Shown here: positions 23,657 to 35,535 of the stretch, one piece after another
How the letters are laid out: each line of letters starts with the position of its first letter
Numbering within the stretch: position 1 is the stretch's first letter
Program-made: the position numbers and the translations under genes
The notes under the pieces: model-generated
Seen by the model: only the letters and a program-made list of their open reading frames with translations
The model's database searches: none
Told to the model about the DNA's origin: nothing
NCBI RefSeq assembly: GCF_900104135.1
Contig: NZ_FNIV01000009.1
Location: 62,001-126,000, forward strand
Direction: 5' to 3'
DNA length: 64,000 nucleotides
From: Halomonas shengliensis
GTDB lineage: Bacteria > Pseudomonadota > Gammaproteobacteria > Pseudomonadales > Halomonadaceae

Positions 23657-25932
23657 GCCTTCCTCTCCTTGCCCTTGCGCCTGCCGGGCGCGCCGCCGCG
23701 CAGGCGGCGCACCTCGATGACGTTGGGCAGCTGCTGGATGCGCGAGAAGAGTCGTCCCAGGGTCTCCAGGCCATCCACCTCCAGGGTAATGGTCAGCCGC
23801 GCGATGCCATCGTCGCTGTCGGTCAGGGTGTTCACCGCCAGCACGTTGACCTTCTCGTTGCCGAGCACCCCGGTGACGTCGCGCAGCAGGCCGGAGCGGT
23901 CCCAGGCCTGGACCTCGATGTTGACCGGGTACTGGGTGCGGGCCCGCTCGCCCCACTCCACCTCGATGATGCGCTGGGGCTCGTCGAGGCGCAGCTGGAG
24001 AATATTGGGGCAGTCCTGGCGGTGCACCGTGACCCCGCGCCCCTGGGTGATGAAGCCGACGATGGGCTCGCCGGGTACCGGATGGCAGCAGTTGGCCATG
24101 CTGGTCTTGAGGTTGCCGACGCCGAGCACGGTGATGTCACCCTGGCTGCCCTTGCCCGGGGCCCGCCGGGGCCTGGCCAGCAGGCGGTCGAGCTGCTCCT
24201 GGTCGTCGCTCTCGCCGAACAGCTGCTGGGCCTGGTGCAGCACCTGGCCGATGCGCAGGTCGCCGGCGCCGAGCGCCGCGTACATGTCATCGGGGGTGAC
24301 GTAGTTGACCTTGCGGGCCAGGGTGTCGAGGTCCATGTCCTCGAGGTCCAGGCGCTTCATCTCGCGCTCGAAGAGCGCGCGCCCCTCCTCGACGTTCTGG
24401 TCGCGGGCCTGGTGCTTGAACCAGGCCTGGATCTTGGCCCTGGCGCGGGAGGTGCGCACGTAGCCGAGGCTGGGGTTGAGCCAGTCGCGGCTGGGGCCGC
24501 CCTTGCTGGCGGTGAGAATCTCCACCTGCTGGCCGGTCTTGAGCCGGTAGGTGAGCGGCACGATGCGTCCGTTGACCTTGGCGCCCCGGCAGCGATGGCC
24601 CACCTCGGTGTGCACCCGGTAGGCGAAGTCGATGGGGGTGGCGATGCGCGGCAGGTCGATGACGTGGCCGTCGGGGGTGAAGACGTAGATGCGGTCTGGC
24701 GCCACGTCGCTGTTGAGTCCCTCGCGCAGGTCGCCGAAGTCGCCGACCTCCTCCTGCCACTCCAGCACCTGGCGCAGCCAGGCGATCTTCTCCTCGTAGC
24801 TGGTGCTCTTGGCCTTGGTGTCGTGGCCCTTGTAGCGCCAGTGGGCGCAGACCCCGAGCTCGGCCTCCTCGTGCATGGCGAAGGTGCGGATCTGGATCTC
24901 CAGCACCTTGTTCTCGGGGCCGATCACCGCGGTGTGCAGCGACTGGTAGCCGTTCTTCTTGGGGTTGGCGATGTAGTCGTCGAACTCGTTGGGCACGTGG
25001 TGCCAGCGCGAGTGCACCAGCCCCAGCACCGTGTAGCAGTCGGCCACCTCGGGCACCAGGATGCGCACCGCGCGGATGTCGTGGACCTGGGAGAAGTCGA
25101 TGCGCTTGCGCTTCATCTTCCGCCAGATCGAGTAGATATGCTTGGCGCGGCCGTTGACGTCGTAGCGGGGGATGCCCTGGGCGTCGAGCAGCCCCTTGAG
25201 GGTATCCACCACCTCGGCGATGTAGCGGTCGCGGTCGACGCGCTTCTCGGCGAGTTGCCTGGCGATCGCCTTGTAGTCGTCCTCGTGGAGGTAGCGGAAG
25301 GAGAGGTCCTCAAGCTCCCACTTGAGGTGGCCGACGCCCAGGCGGTGGGCCAGGGGCGCGTAGATGTCGAACACCTCGCGGGCCACGCGGAGCTGCTTCT
25401 CGCGGGGGGCGTCCCGGACCTGGCGCAGCGCGCAGGTGCGTTCGGCGATCTTGATCAGCGCCACCCGTACGTCGTCGATCATGTTGACCAGCATCTTGCG
25501 CAGGTTGTCCTGCTGGTCGTGCTGGCTCATGTCGTGGCTGGGCAGCTGGGTGGCGCTGATCGCCGCCATCTGCAGCACGCCATCGATCAGCGCGGCGACC
25601 TCGCGGCCGAAGCGCTTGGCGATCGCCTCGAGGCCGATCAGCCCCTCGCGCACCGCGCGATAGAGCACGGCCGCCTCCAGCGCCGGCTGGTCGAGCCGGA
25701 GCTCGCCGAGAATGTCGGCCATTTCCAGGCCCATGCGGAAGCTGGAGCCATCGGGCTGCCAGCGCCGCTGGGGACGGTCGGCGTCATGCTCGAGGCGCTC
25801 GGCAAGGTGGCAGGCCTCCACCAAGCGTGCGGGGTCGCGCAGCCGCACGTCCTCCTGCAGGCGTTCGACCCAGCGCGGGATGTCGACGCGACCGCCGTGG
25901 GTGAGGGGCTGGTCCTCGCGGACTTTAACCAT
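23653..25932 (-). CDS. relA: (p)ppGpp synthetase I, RelA
   Basis: 759 residues. The N-terminal pseudo-hydrolase domain lacks the HD motif (AAVLYRAVREGLIGLEAI replaces the usual HDVVEDT), which marks RelA rather than SpoT. The synthetase domain includes IRAVRILVPEVADCYTVLG and NGYQSLHTAVIGPENKVLEIQIRT; the TGS domain reads DRIYVFTPDGHVIDLP; a C-terminal ACT domain covers the last 80 residues. It makes ppGpp at ribosomes with uncharged tRNA. It overlaps rlmD upstream by 8 bp and mazG downstream by 4 bp. Confidence 0.97.
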   Translation of the reverse strand: MVKVREDQPLTHGGRVDIPRWVERLQEDVRLRDPARLVEACHLAERLEHDADRPQRRWQPDGSSFRMGLEMADILGELRLDQPALEAAVLYRAVREGLIGLEAIAKRFGREVAALIDGVLQMAAISATQLPSHDMSQHDQQDNLRKMLVNMIDDVRVALIKIAERTCALRQVRDAPREKQLRVAREVFDIYAPLAHRLGVGHLKWELEDLSFRYLHEDDYKAIARQLAEKRVDRDRYIAEVVDTLKGLLDAQGIPRYDVNGRAKHIYSIWRKMKRKRIDFSQVHDIRAVRILVPEVADCYTVLGLVHSRWHHVPNEFDDYIANPKKNGYQSLHTAVIGPENKVLEIQIRTFAMHEEAELGVCAHWRYKGHDTKAKSTSYEEKIAWLRQVLEWQEEVGDFGDLREGLNSDVAPDRIYVFTPDGHVIDLPRIATPIDFAYRVHTEVGHRCRGAKVNGRIVPLTYRLKTGQQVEILTASKGGPSRDWLNPSLGYVRTSRARAKIQAWFKHQARDQNVEEGRALFEREMKRLDLEDMDLDTLARKVNYVTPDDMYAALGAGDLRIGQVLHQAQQLFGESDDQEQLDRLLARPRRAPGKGSQGDITVLGVGNLKTSMANCCHPVPGEPIVGFITQGRGVTVHRQDCPNILQLRLDEPQRIIEVEWGERARTQYPVNIEVQAWDRSGLLRDVTGVLGNEKVNVLAVNTLTDSDDGIARLTITLEVDGLETLGRLFSRIQQLPNVIEVRRLRGGAPGRRKGKERKA

Positions 25933-27391
25933 CGGGTGAGGCTCCTTGCGGCTGCTGCCACCGCGGATGCTCGAACAGCAGCATCGATTCCAGGTGTGAG
26001 GTGTGCACGAACATGTCGGCCACGGCGCTCCGGGTCATCCGGTAGCCACCATGCACAAGGCGTGCCGCATCCCGGGCCAGGGTGGCCGGATCGCAGGCGA
26101 CGTAGAGCACGCGCGGCACCGGGGCGGCACACAGCGCGCGGGCCACCGACTCGGCGCCCTCCCGGGGCGGGTCGAGCACCACCACCTCCGGGCGAGCCTC
26201 TGCGAGCAGCGCAGCGGCGGTGGCTTCCTGTGCCAGGTCGGCCTGGCGCGCCAAGAGAGGCAGCCCATTGGCGGCGGCATTGTCCGCCAGTCGATCGACC
26301 ATTGCCAGGTTGCCCTCCACGGCGGTCACCGACGCCCCGGCATCGGCCAGCGGCAGGCTGAAGTTGCCGACCCCGGCGAAGAGGTCGAGCACCTCGCGGC
26401 CGGCGAGCGCGCCCTCGCCGGCCCCCAGCCAGGCCAGGGCGGTGGAGACCATCGCACGGTTGACCTCGGCATTGGCCTGCAGGAAGTCGCCGGGCGCGAA
26501 GCCCAGGGTCAAGTCGCTGGCGCCGGACGCCTGGCGGGCGCTCGGCACCCGGCAACTGAGCGCCGGGGGCGGGGTGAGCCACTCGAGGGTCGGCGCCTCC
26601 CGGCCCGTCAGCCAGGCGAGAGGGACGCCGCGTGCGGCGGCGAAGGCCTGCCAGCGTCCGCGGTCGCCCTCGTGCCCCTTGAGCTGGCGCACCACCACCA
26701 CCGCCCCCTGGTCGCTCTCGACCAGCTCCAGATGCCCGACCTGGCGTGGCGCCTCCAGGCTTGCCAAGTGGTGGTGCAGCGGCCCCAGCAGGGCGTCCAG
26801 CGCCGGCGCCAGGATGGTGCAGTGGTCGATCGTCACCAGGCGATGGCTGTGGCGGGCGCGAAAGCCCAGGTGGATCGCGCCCTGGGCGTCCACCTTGACG
26901 CCGAGCCGGGCCCGGCGACGGTAGCCCTCGCCGGCCCCGGCCAGCAGCTCGGGCTCACCGTCCACCGCGATGCCCTGACGGGCCAGCAGCTCGCGGAGAA
27001 CCGCCTGCTTGTGGCGACGCTGAGCCGGCAGCGCCAGGTGCTGCAGGTCGCAGCCGCCACAGCGGGTGTAGTGGGCGCAGGGCGGCGCGACGCGCTCCGG
27101 GGCGGCGGCGACCACCTCGCGCACATGGGCCTCGTCGAAGCGCTTGCGGGTGCGGTGGACCGCCGCCTCGACCCGCTCCCCCGGCAGCGCCCCCTCGACG
27201 AACAGCGTCTTGCCGTCGGGGTCGTGGGCCACACCGCGGCCGTCATGGGCCAGGCGCTCGATGGTGACCTCGCGGGAGGCCGGCTCGCCCCCGCCGCGCA
27301 ACAGCGGCGCCCCCCGGGGCTGCTGACGCCCCTGCAGGCCGGAGACACCCGACGCCTGGCGCCGTGGGCGGCGCTTGCCCAGCATCGCCAT
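25925..27391 (-). CDS. rlmD: 23S rRNA (uracil-1939-C5)-methyltransferase RlmD
   Basis: 488 residues. A TRAM domain (TIERLAHDGRGVAHDPDGKTLFVEGALPGE) is followed by the [4Fe-4S] cysteine cluster CAHYTRCGGCDL, the SAM-binding motif EVLDLFAGVGNFSLPLA and the catalytic cysteine in VLYVACDPATLARD. It methylates 23S rRNA. The N-terminus has about 35 extra basic, Gly/Arg-rich residues (MAMLGKRRPRRQ...) before the TRAM domain compared with the E. coli enzyme; an ATG 6 bp downstream is equally possible. It starts 3 bp after the cysM stop. Confidence 0.95.
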   Translation of the reverse strand: MAMLGKRRPRRQASGVSGLQGRQQPRGAPLLRGGGEPASREVTIERLAHDGRGVAHDPDGKTLFVEGALPGERVEAAVHRTRKRFDEAHVREVVAAAPERVAPPCAHYTRCGGCDLQHLALPAQRRHKQAVLRELLARQGIAVDGEPELLAGAGEGYRRRARLGVKVDAQGAIHLGFRARHSHRLVTIDHCTILAPALDALLGPLHHHLASLEAPRQVGHLELVESDQGAVVVVRQLKGHEGDRGRWQAFAAARGVPLAWLTGREAPTLEWLTPPPALSCRVPSARQASGASDLTLGFAPGDFLQANAEVNRAMVSTALAWLGAGEGALAGREVLDLFAGVGNFSLPLADAGASVTAVEGNLAMVDRLADNAAANGLPLLARQADLAQEATAAALLAEARPEVVVLDPPREGAESVARALCAAPVPRVLYVACDPATLARDAARLVHGGYRMTRSAVADMFVHTSHLESMLLFEHPRWQQPQGASPDG

Positions 27392-27394
27392 GGC

Positions 27395-28291
27395 TCAAGC
27401 CTCCGCGGCGAACAGGCCGGTGGAGAGGTAGCGGTCGCCGCGGTCGCAGACGATGAACACGATCACCGCGTTCTCCACCTGCTCCGCCACGCGCAGCGCG
27501 CCGGCCAGGGCACCACCGGAGGAGACGCCAGCCAGGATGCCCTCCTCGCGGGCCAGGCGACGCATGTGCGCCTCGGCCTCGCGCTGGCCGATGTCCAGCA
27601 CGCGGTCGACGCGGCTGGCATCGAAGATGCTCGGCAGGTACTCCGCCGGCCAGCGGCGGATGCCGGCGATGCTGGCGCCATCCTCGGGCTGCAGGCCGAT
27701 GATCTCCACCTCGGGGTTGCGCTCCTTGAGCGCCTGGGAGACCCCCATGATGGTGCCGGTGGTGCCCATGGAGCTGATGAAGTGGGTCACGCTGCCGCCG
27801 GTCTGCTCCCAGATCTCCGGACCGGTGCCGCGGTAGTGCGCGAGCGGGTTATCGGGGTTGGCGAACTGGTCCAGCCGCTTGCCCTCGCCCCGGGCGAGCA
27901 TCGCCTCGGCAACGTCGCGGGCCTCCTCCATGCCGCCCGCCTGGCTCACCGTGATCAGCTCGGCCCCGTAGGCGGCCATGCACTGCTTGCGCTCCTCGGA
28001 GGCGTTCTCCGGCATGATCAGCACCATGCGATAGCCCTTGATCGCCGCGGCCATGGCCAGGGCGATGCCGGTGTTGCCGGAGGTGGCCTCGATCAGGGTG
28101 TCGCCGGGGGTGATCTCGCCGCGTGCCTCGGCCTGCTCGAGCATGGAGAGCGCCGGGCGGTCCTTCACCGAGCCGGCCGGGTTGTTGCCCTCCAGCTTGG
28201 CCAGCAGCACGTTGTTGCGGCCGGCACCGATACGCTTGAGGCGCACCAGGGGCGTGTGACCGACGACCTCCTCGATGGTGGGAAAATGCAT
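27395..28291 (-). CDS. cysM: Cysteine synthase B
   Basis: 298 residues from the ATG at 28291. The PLP lysine is K43 in NNPAGSVKDRPA; the phosphate-binding loop SMGTTGTIMG and the substrate loop EATSGNTGIALA are intact, and GVSSGGALAGAL follows. It makes cysteine (or S-sulfocysteine from thiosulfate) from O-acetylserine. CysM rather than CysK is indicated by length and by RRWPAEYLP near the active site. A perfect TATAAT -10 lies about 32 bp upstream of the start. It heads the run that continues with rlmD, relA, mazG and ppc. Confidence 0.95.
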   Translation of the reverse strand: MHFPTIEEVVGHTPLVRLKRIGAGRNNVLLAKLEGNNPAGSVKDRPALSMLEQAEARGEITPGDTLIEATSGNTGIALAMAAAIKGYRMVLIMPENASEERKQCMAAYGAELITVSQAGGMEEARDVAEAMLARGEGKRLDQFANPDNPLAHYRGTGPEIWEQTGGSVTHFISSMGTTGTIMGVSQALKERNPEVEIIGLQPEDGASIAGIRRWPAEYLPSIFDASRVDRVLDIGQREAEAHMRRLAREEGILAGVSSGGALAGALRVAEQVENAVIVFIVCDRGDRYLSTGLFAAEA

Positions 28292-28322
28292 GCAAGCATC
28301 CTTCTCTAAAGGTATTTTCGTC

Positions 28323-28328
28323 ATTATA
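28323..28328 (-). promoter_or_regulatory. -10 element for cysM operon
   Basis: A perfect TATAAT is read on the minus strand at 28328-28323, giving a start point near 28316 and a leader of about 25 nt ahead of cysM. The -35 region 17 bp upstream (GTCCAC) is poor, so an activator may be needed. Confidence 0.5.
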
Positions 28329-28399
28329 TCCGCGCGGCTCCGGGGTGGACAGGCACCCGTCGGAGCTCGCGTCGCGTTTCCCTGCCCGAGAGGCCCGTG

Positions 28400-31141
<2,742 letters not shown>

Positions 31142-31461
31142 GTGGCACGCACGCCGGCGACGCGCGCCAGCTCATGGGCCTTGCCGGCGAGCAGCAGCGA
31201 GGGACGGCCGAGGCTGTCGTTGACCACCTGGATCTCCCCCCAGCGCATGCCGTGGCGCAGGCCGGTGCCGAGCGCCTTGACGAAGGCCTCCTTGGCGGCG
31301 AAGCGCTTGGCCAGGAAGGCCGCCGGCTGAAGGTGCCCTGCCAGGCGTTCGCGCTCCAGCTCGCCGAGCAGCCGCCACGCCAGACGCTCGCCACGGCGTG
31401 ACAGCGCCGCCTCGAAGCGCGCCACCCGGGCGATATCGGTGCCGATGCCGAGGATCATGGC

Positions 31462-32259
31462 TTAGTGGACGTGGTGGTCATCGTCGTGGTCGTGATCATG
31501 CGCCTCCAGCGCCGCCACGAAGCCCGCCTCCTGGCCGGCGATAGCCAGGCGCTTCATCTCGGCTACTGCCTCCTTGAGGCCCACGAAGAGGGCCCGGGCG
31601 ATGATCGCATGGCCGATGTTGAGCTCGTGCAGGCCGGGGATAGCGGCGATGGCCTCGACGTTGTGGTAGTGCAGGCCGTGGCCGGCGTTGACGGTGAGCC
31701 CCAGCTCGAGGGCCATCTCGGTGGCGGCGGAGAGGCGCACGTGTTCGCGGGTCGCGGCCTCGCCGCTGGCCTCGGCATAGGCGCCGGTGTGCAGCTCGAT
31801 CACCGGCGCCCCGGCACGCGCCGCGGCCTCGATCTGGGCGGGCTCGGGGTCGATGAACAGCGACACCTCGCAGCCCGCCGCGGCGAGCCGCCGGCAGGCG
31901 TCGCGGATCGCCGCGAAACCGCCGACCACGTCCAGGCCGCCCTCGGTGGTCAGCTCCTCGCGCTTCTCCGGCACCAGGCAGACATGGGCCGGGCGTACCG
32001 TCTCGGCCAGCGCGACCATCTCCTCGGTGACCGCCATCTCCAGGTTCATGCGGGTGGTCAACACCTCGGCGAGCAGGCGCACGTCACGCTCCTGGATATG
32101 GCGGCGATCCTCGCGCAGGTGCACGGTGATGCCGTCGGCGCCTGCCTCCTCGGCGAGCAGCGCGGCCTGGACCGGATCCGGATAGCGCGTGCCGCGGGCC
32201 TGCCGCAGGGTGGCAATATGGTCGATATTGACGCCGAGAAGGATTCTGGGGGGATGCAT
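31462..32259 (-). CDS. pdxJ: Pyridoxine 5'-phosphate synthase with His/Asp-rich tail
   Basis: 265 residues. The N-terminal [18 protein letters not shown] and the [14 protein letters not shown] loop are diagnostic, and [15 protein letters not shown] binds phosphate. PdxJ condenses aminoacetone phosphate with deoxyxylulose phosphate to make PNP (vitamin B6). Usual length is about 243; here the C-terminus is extended to end [12 protein letters not shown], a run that should bind divalent metal. It starts about 106 bp after recO and precedes acpS. Confidence 0.95.
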   Translation of the reverse strand: MHPPRILLGVNIDHIATLRQARGTRYPDPVQAALLAEEAGADGITVHLREDRRHIQERDVRLLAEVLTTRMNLEMAVTEEMVALAETVRPAHVCLVPEKREELTTEGGLDVVGGFAAIRDACRRLAAAGCEVSLFIDPEPAQIEAAARAGAPVIELHTGAYAEASGEAATREHVRLSAATEMALELGLTVNAGHGLHYHNVEAIAAIPGLHELNIGHAIIARALFVGLKEAVAEMKRLAIAGQEAGFVAALEAHDHDHDDDHHVH

Positions 32260-32365
32260 GACGGGCTCCAGGAGAGTCGAATTATCAGCAGGAAGTCACG
32301 TGATCGCCGTGATCATGGGGCCGAGCGGCGCCCCTCGTTGTGTACACGCTAAGCGCTGAAAGCCC

Positions 32366-33067
32366 CTAGTCTGACCCGGCCCGCCGACGCTCGGCAAGCT
32401 GGCGCATCAGCTCCCGGGAGCGCAGGGGGTGAGTGCCCAGCAGTGGAGCCAGTGCCGCGCGGGCCACCGCCTTGGCGGGGCCGGCGAGCCCCGGAGCCTC
32501 CCAGTCTCCGCCGGCGAGGAGGCGCAGGGTGCGTCCGTCCAGGCCCGGCTGGCCATGGCGGAAGGCACGGCTGTCGACATCGAAGACATAGCGCGCCTGA
32601 GGGTCGAGCTCGCCGCCACCGGCCTCGACGAAGCGTGGTGCGGCGTCCAGCGCCTCGAGCAGGGCGAACTCCAGCCGCCGCAGGGCACCGGCACGGGCGT
32701 CGGGACGTGGCAGCGCCTCCAGCAGGGCGGCATAGAAGGCGAACACCTCGGCCACCGGCAGCTCCACCGGCAGGGCACGGGTCAGAAGCTCATTGGCGTA
32801 GAGGCCACACAGCAGCCCCTCGCCGGCCAGCAGCGCGGCCGCGCCGCGGCTCTCCATCAGGCGCAGGCGCTTGAGCTCACCCTCCCCCACCCAGGTCAGG
32901 TGCAGCGGGGCGAAGGGCTGCAGGCGGCCACGGGAGCGTGAGCCGGGGCGCTGCACGCCCTGGGCCACCGCCCGCACCCGCCCGTGGTGCAGCGTCAGCA
33001 ACTCCACCAGGGCGCTGGTCTCGCGGTAGGGCCGCTTGTGCAGCAGGAAGGCGGGTTCGGGGGTCAT
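32366..33067 (-). CDS. recO: DNA repair protein RecO
   Basis: 233 residues. It begins with an OB fold (EPAFLLHKRPYRETSALVELLTLHHGRVRAVAQG), followed by the helical domain. The zinc-binding cysteine motif of some RecO proteins is absent, as is common in Gammaproteobacteria. It loads RecA onto SSB-coated gaps with RecR. Its ATG directly follows the era stop (TGA-ATG), so the two are coupled. Confidence 0.92.
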   Translation of the reverse strand: MTPEPAFLLHKRPYRETSALVELLTLHHGRVRAVAQGVQRPGSRSRGRLQPFAPLHLTWVGEGELKRLRLMESRGAAALLAGEGLLCGLYANELLTRALPVELPVAEVFAFYAALLEALPRPDARAGALRRLEFALLEALDAAPRFVEAGGGELDPQARYVFDVDSRAFRHGQPGLDGRTLRLLAGGDWEAPGLAGPAKAVARAALAPLLGTHPLRSRELMRQLAERRRAGSD

Positions 33068-33967
33068 TCAGTCGAGGTCATACCCCAGGCTCTTGAGGGC
33101 GCGCTCGTCGTCGGACCAGCCACGCTTCACCTTGACCCACAGGTTGAGCATCACCTTGGCGCCCAGGGCGCGCTCCATGTCCAGGCGCGCCTCGCGACCG
33201 ATGCTCTTGATGCGCTCGCCGTTCTCGCCGATCAGGATCTTCTTCTGTCCCTGGCGCTCCACCAGGATCAGGGCGCTGATATGCACCACCCTGCCCTCGT
33301 CGCGGAACTCCTCGATCTCCACGGTCATCTGGTAAGGCAGCTCGTCGCCCAGCTGGCGCATCACCTTCTCGCGCACCAGCTCCGCGGCCAGGAAGCGCTG
33401 GCTCTTGTCGGTGATCTGGTCCTCGGGGAAGAAGTGCACGCTCTGTGGCAGGTGCCGGGCCACCTCGGCCTCGAGCTCCGGCACGTTGGTGCCGTGCTTG
33501 GCGGAGATCGGCACGATGGCGGCGAACTCGCGCCGTGCGCCCACCGACTCCAGCCAGGGGAGCAGCTCCGCCTTGTCCTTGAGGCGGTCGACCTTGTTGA
33601 CCGCCAGGATCACCGGCGCCTTGACGTGCTCGAGGCGCTGCAGGACGACCTGGTCCTCCTCGCTCCAGCGGGTGCGGTCGATGATGAACACCACGCAGTC
33701 GACGTCGCGCAGGGCCTGGGTCGCCGCCTGGTTCATGAAGCGGTTGATGGCCTTGTTGCGGTCCTTGGCCAGGATATGGATGCCGGGGGTGTCGACATAG
33801 ATGGCCTGCGCCTCGCCCTCGGTCTTGATCCCCATCACCTGGTGGCGGGTGGTCTGGGGCCGGCGCGAGGTGATCGACACCTTCTGGCCGAGGATACGGT
33901 TCATCAGCGTGGACTTGCCGACGTTGGGGCGGCCGACGATGGCCACGAATCCGCAGGTCTGGGTCAT
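33068..33967 (-). CDS. era: GTPase Era
   Basis: 299 residues from the ATG at 33967; the frame continues upstream inside rnc and was trimmed. G1 is [10 protein letters not shown]3 is DTPGIH, G4 is NKVD, and the C-terminal KH domain shows [22 protein letters not shown]. Era binds the 3' end of 16S rRNA during 30S maturation. It overlaps the rnc stop by 4 bp (ATGA). Confidence 0.97.
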   Translation of the reverse strand: MTQTCGFVAIVGRPNVGKSTLMNRILGQKVSITSRRPQTTRHQVMGIKTEGEAQAIYVDTPGIHILAKDRNKAINRFMNQAATQALRDVDCVVFIIDRTRWSEEDQVVLQRLEHVKAPVILAVNKVDRLKDKAELLPWLESVGARREFAAIVPISAKHGTNVPELEAEVARHLPQSVHFFPEDQITDKSQRFLAAELVREKVMRQLGDELPYQMTVEIEEFRDEGRVVHISALILVERQGQKKILIGENGERIKSIGREARLDMERALGAKVMLNLWVKVKRGWSDDERALKSLGYDLD

Positions 33968-34653
33968 GCGCGCGTCCCCCTGGGCTCGAGTTGCTTGAGC
34001 GCCAGCTCGGCGGCCTGCTGCTCGGCGTGGCGCCGGCTGGAGCCGACCCCGACGGTATGGCCTTCGAGCAGCTCCACGTGGCACTCCACGGTGAAGATCT
34101 GGGCGTGGGCCTCGCCCTCCACGCCGACCACCTCGTAGCGCGGCAGCGGCGCCTGGCGCGACTGCAGGAACTCCTGCAGGCGAGTCTTGGGATCCTTCTG
34201 GGTGTCCTGCAGGCTGATGCCCTCCAGGCGCACGGCGTACCAGGAGAGCACCCGGGTGCGCACCGCCTCCATGCCGGCGTCGAGGTAGATGGCGCCGATC
34301 ACCGCCTCCACGGCATCGGCCAGGATCGACTCGCGGCGATGGCCGCCGCTCTTCATCTCGCCGGAACCCAGGCGCAGGTGCTCGCCGAAGCCCATCTCCC
34401 GGGCCAGCTCGGCCAGGGTCTGGCCCTTGACCAGGCGCGCGCGAAGGCGCGAGAGCTGCCCCTCGCGGGCCTCGGGGAAACGCCGGAACAGCGCCTCGGC
34501 GATGACGAAGTTGACGATGGAGTCCCCGAGGAACTCCAGGCGCTCGTTGTTCTGGCCACCGTAGCTGCGGTGGGTCATGGCAAGCTCGAGCAGCGCGTCG
34601 TCACCGAAGTCGTGACCGAGGCGTCGGCTGAAGGCGTTGAGGGTCTGGCTCAC
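33964..34653 (-). CDS. rnc: Ribonuclease III
   Basis: 229 residues from a GTG at 34653 ([16 protein letters not shown]), which sits about 6 nt after CAGGA and matches the family length of about 226. An ATG 17 codons upstream is rejected. The catalytic signature [18 protein letters not shown] is intact, and the C-terminal double-stranded RNA-binding domain begins [11 protein letters not shown] and ends with [14 protein letters not shown]. It cuts rRNA precursors and regulatory duplexes. Confidence 0.96.
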   Translation of the reverse strand: MSQTLNAFSRRLGHDFGDDALLELAMTHRSYGGQNNERLEFLGDSIVNFVIAEALFRRFPEAREGQLSRLRARLVKGQTLAELAREMGFGEHLRLGSGEMKSGGHRRESILADAVEAVIGAIYLDAGMEAVRTRVLSWYAVRLEGISLQDTQKDPKTRLQEFLQSRQAPLPRYEVVGVEGEAHAQIFTVECHVELLEGHTVGVGSSRRHAEQQAAELALKQLEPRGTRA

Positions 34654-34704
34654 GAAAATCCTGTCGTCTGTGTGTCGGTTGCGATGGCGGATCGGAAGGG
34701 GCAA

Positions 34705-35508
34705 TCAGTGGATGCGACGCACGCTGGTGAAGCTGGGCAGGCCGCCGTCCCAGTGCATCCAGACGGCGAAGGCGCGACCGACGATATTCTCCTCCGGCAC
34801 GAAGCCCCAGTAGCGGCTGTCGTTGGAGTGGTCGCGGTTGTCGCCCATGGTGAAGTAGTGCCCCTCGGGGACCACCAGCTCACGCACCTGGGGGCCCGGG
34901 TCACGAGGGTTATTGTAGATGCGGTGCTCCACCTCGCCCAACCGCTCGGCCAGCAGCAGCTCGCCACGCGCCTCGGCGGGGCTCTCCTCGAGCAGCACCT
35001 TGGGCACCGCCTCGCCGTTGACGAAGAGCTGCTTGCCCTCGTAGCGGATGCGGTCGCCGGGCAGGCCCACCACGCGCTTGATGAAGTTGACCGACGGCTC
35101 GCTGGGGAAGCGGAACACCATCACGTCGCCGCGCTCGGGCTCGTCCAGGTCGAGGATCTCGGTGTGCACCACCGGCAGGCGCAGCCCGTAGGCGAACTTG
35201 TTGACCAGGATGAAATCACCGATCTCTAGCGTCGGCCGCATGGAGCCGGAGGGGATCTGGAAGGGCTCCACCACGAAGCTTCTCAGCACCAGCACCACCA
35301 GCAGCACCGGGAAGAAGGAGCGGGCGTAGTCCACCGGCCAGGGCTCCTTGAGCACCTGCTCGCGGGCATCGGGGGTCAGTCCCTCGGTGGTGCCGGCCTC
35401 GGCGGTCTGCAGCGCCTGGCGCCGCGCCGGGCGCCACCAGACGAGGTTCAACAGGGTGATCACGCCGGTAACGGCGACGGCGATCACCAGCAGCAGTGAG
35501 AAGTCCAT
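34705..35508 (-). CDS. lepB: Signal peptidase I
   Basis: 267 residues. Two membrane helices are present (residues about 3-25 and 64-80). The nucleophile is S89 in IPSGSMRPTL and the general-base lysine lies in VNFIKRVVGLPGD. Box E (GDNRDHSNDSRYWGFV) is complete. It removes Sec and Tat signal peptides at the periplasmic face. The gene follows lepA with a 27-bp gap and precedes rnc. Confidence 0.96.
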   Translation of the reverse strand: MDFSLLLVIAVAVTGVITLLNLVWWRPARRQALQTAEAGTTEGLTPDAREQVLKEPWPVDYARSFFPVLLVVLVLRSFVVEPFQIPSGSMRPTLEIGDFILVNKFAYGLRLPVVHTEILDLDEPERGDVMVFRFPSEPSVNFIKRVVGLPGDRIRYEGKQLFVNGEAVPKVLLEESPAEARGELLLAERLGEVEHRIYNNPRDPGPQVRELVVPEGHYFTMGDNRDHSNDSRYWGFVPEENIVGRAFAVWMHWDGGLPSFTSVRRIH

Positions 35509-35535
35509 GGCGGTCGGGGTTCCCTGTATGAGAGG

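Noticed and set aside
24022..26361. 779-codon plus-strand frame antisense to relA and rlmD
   Set aside because: Shadow of two well-supported conserved genes.
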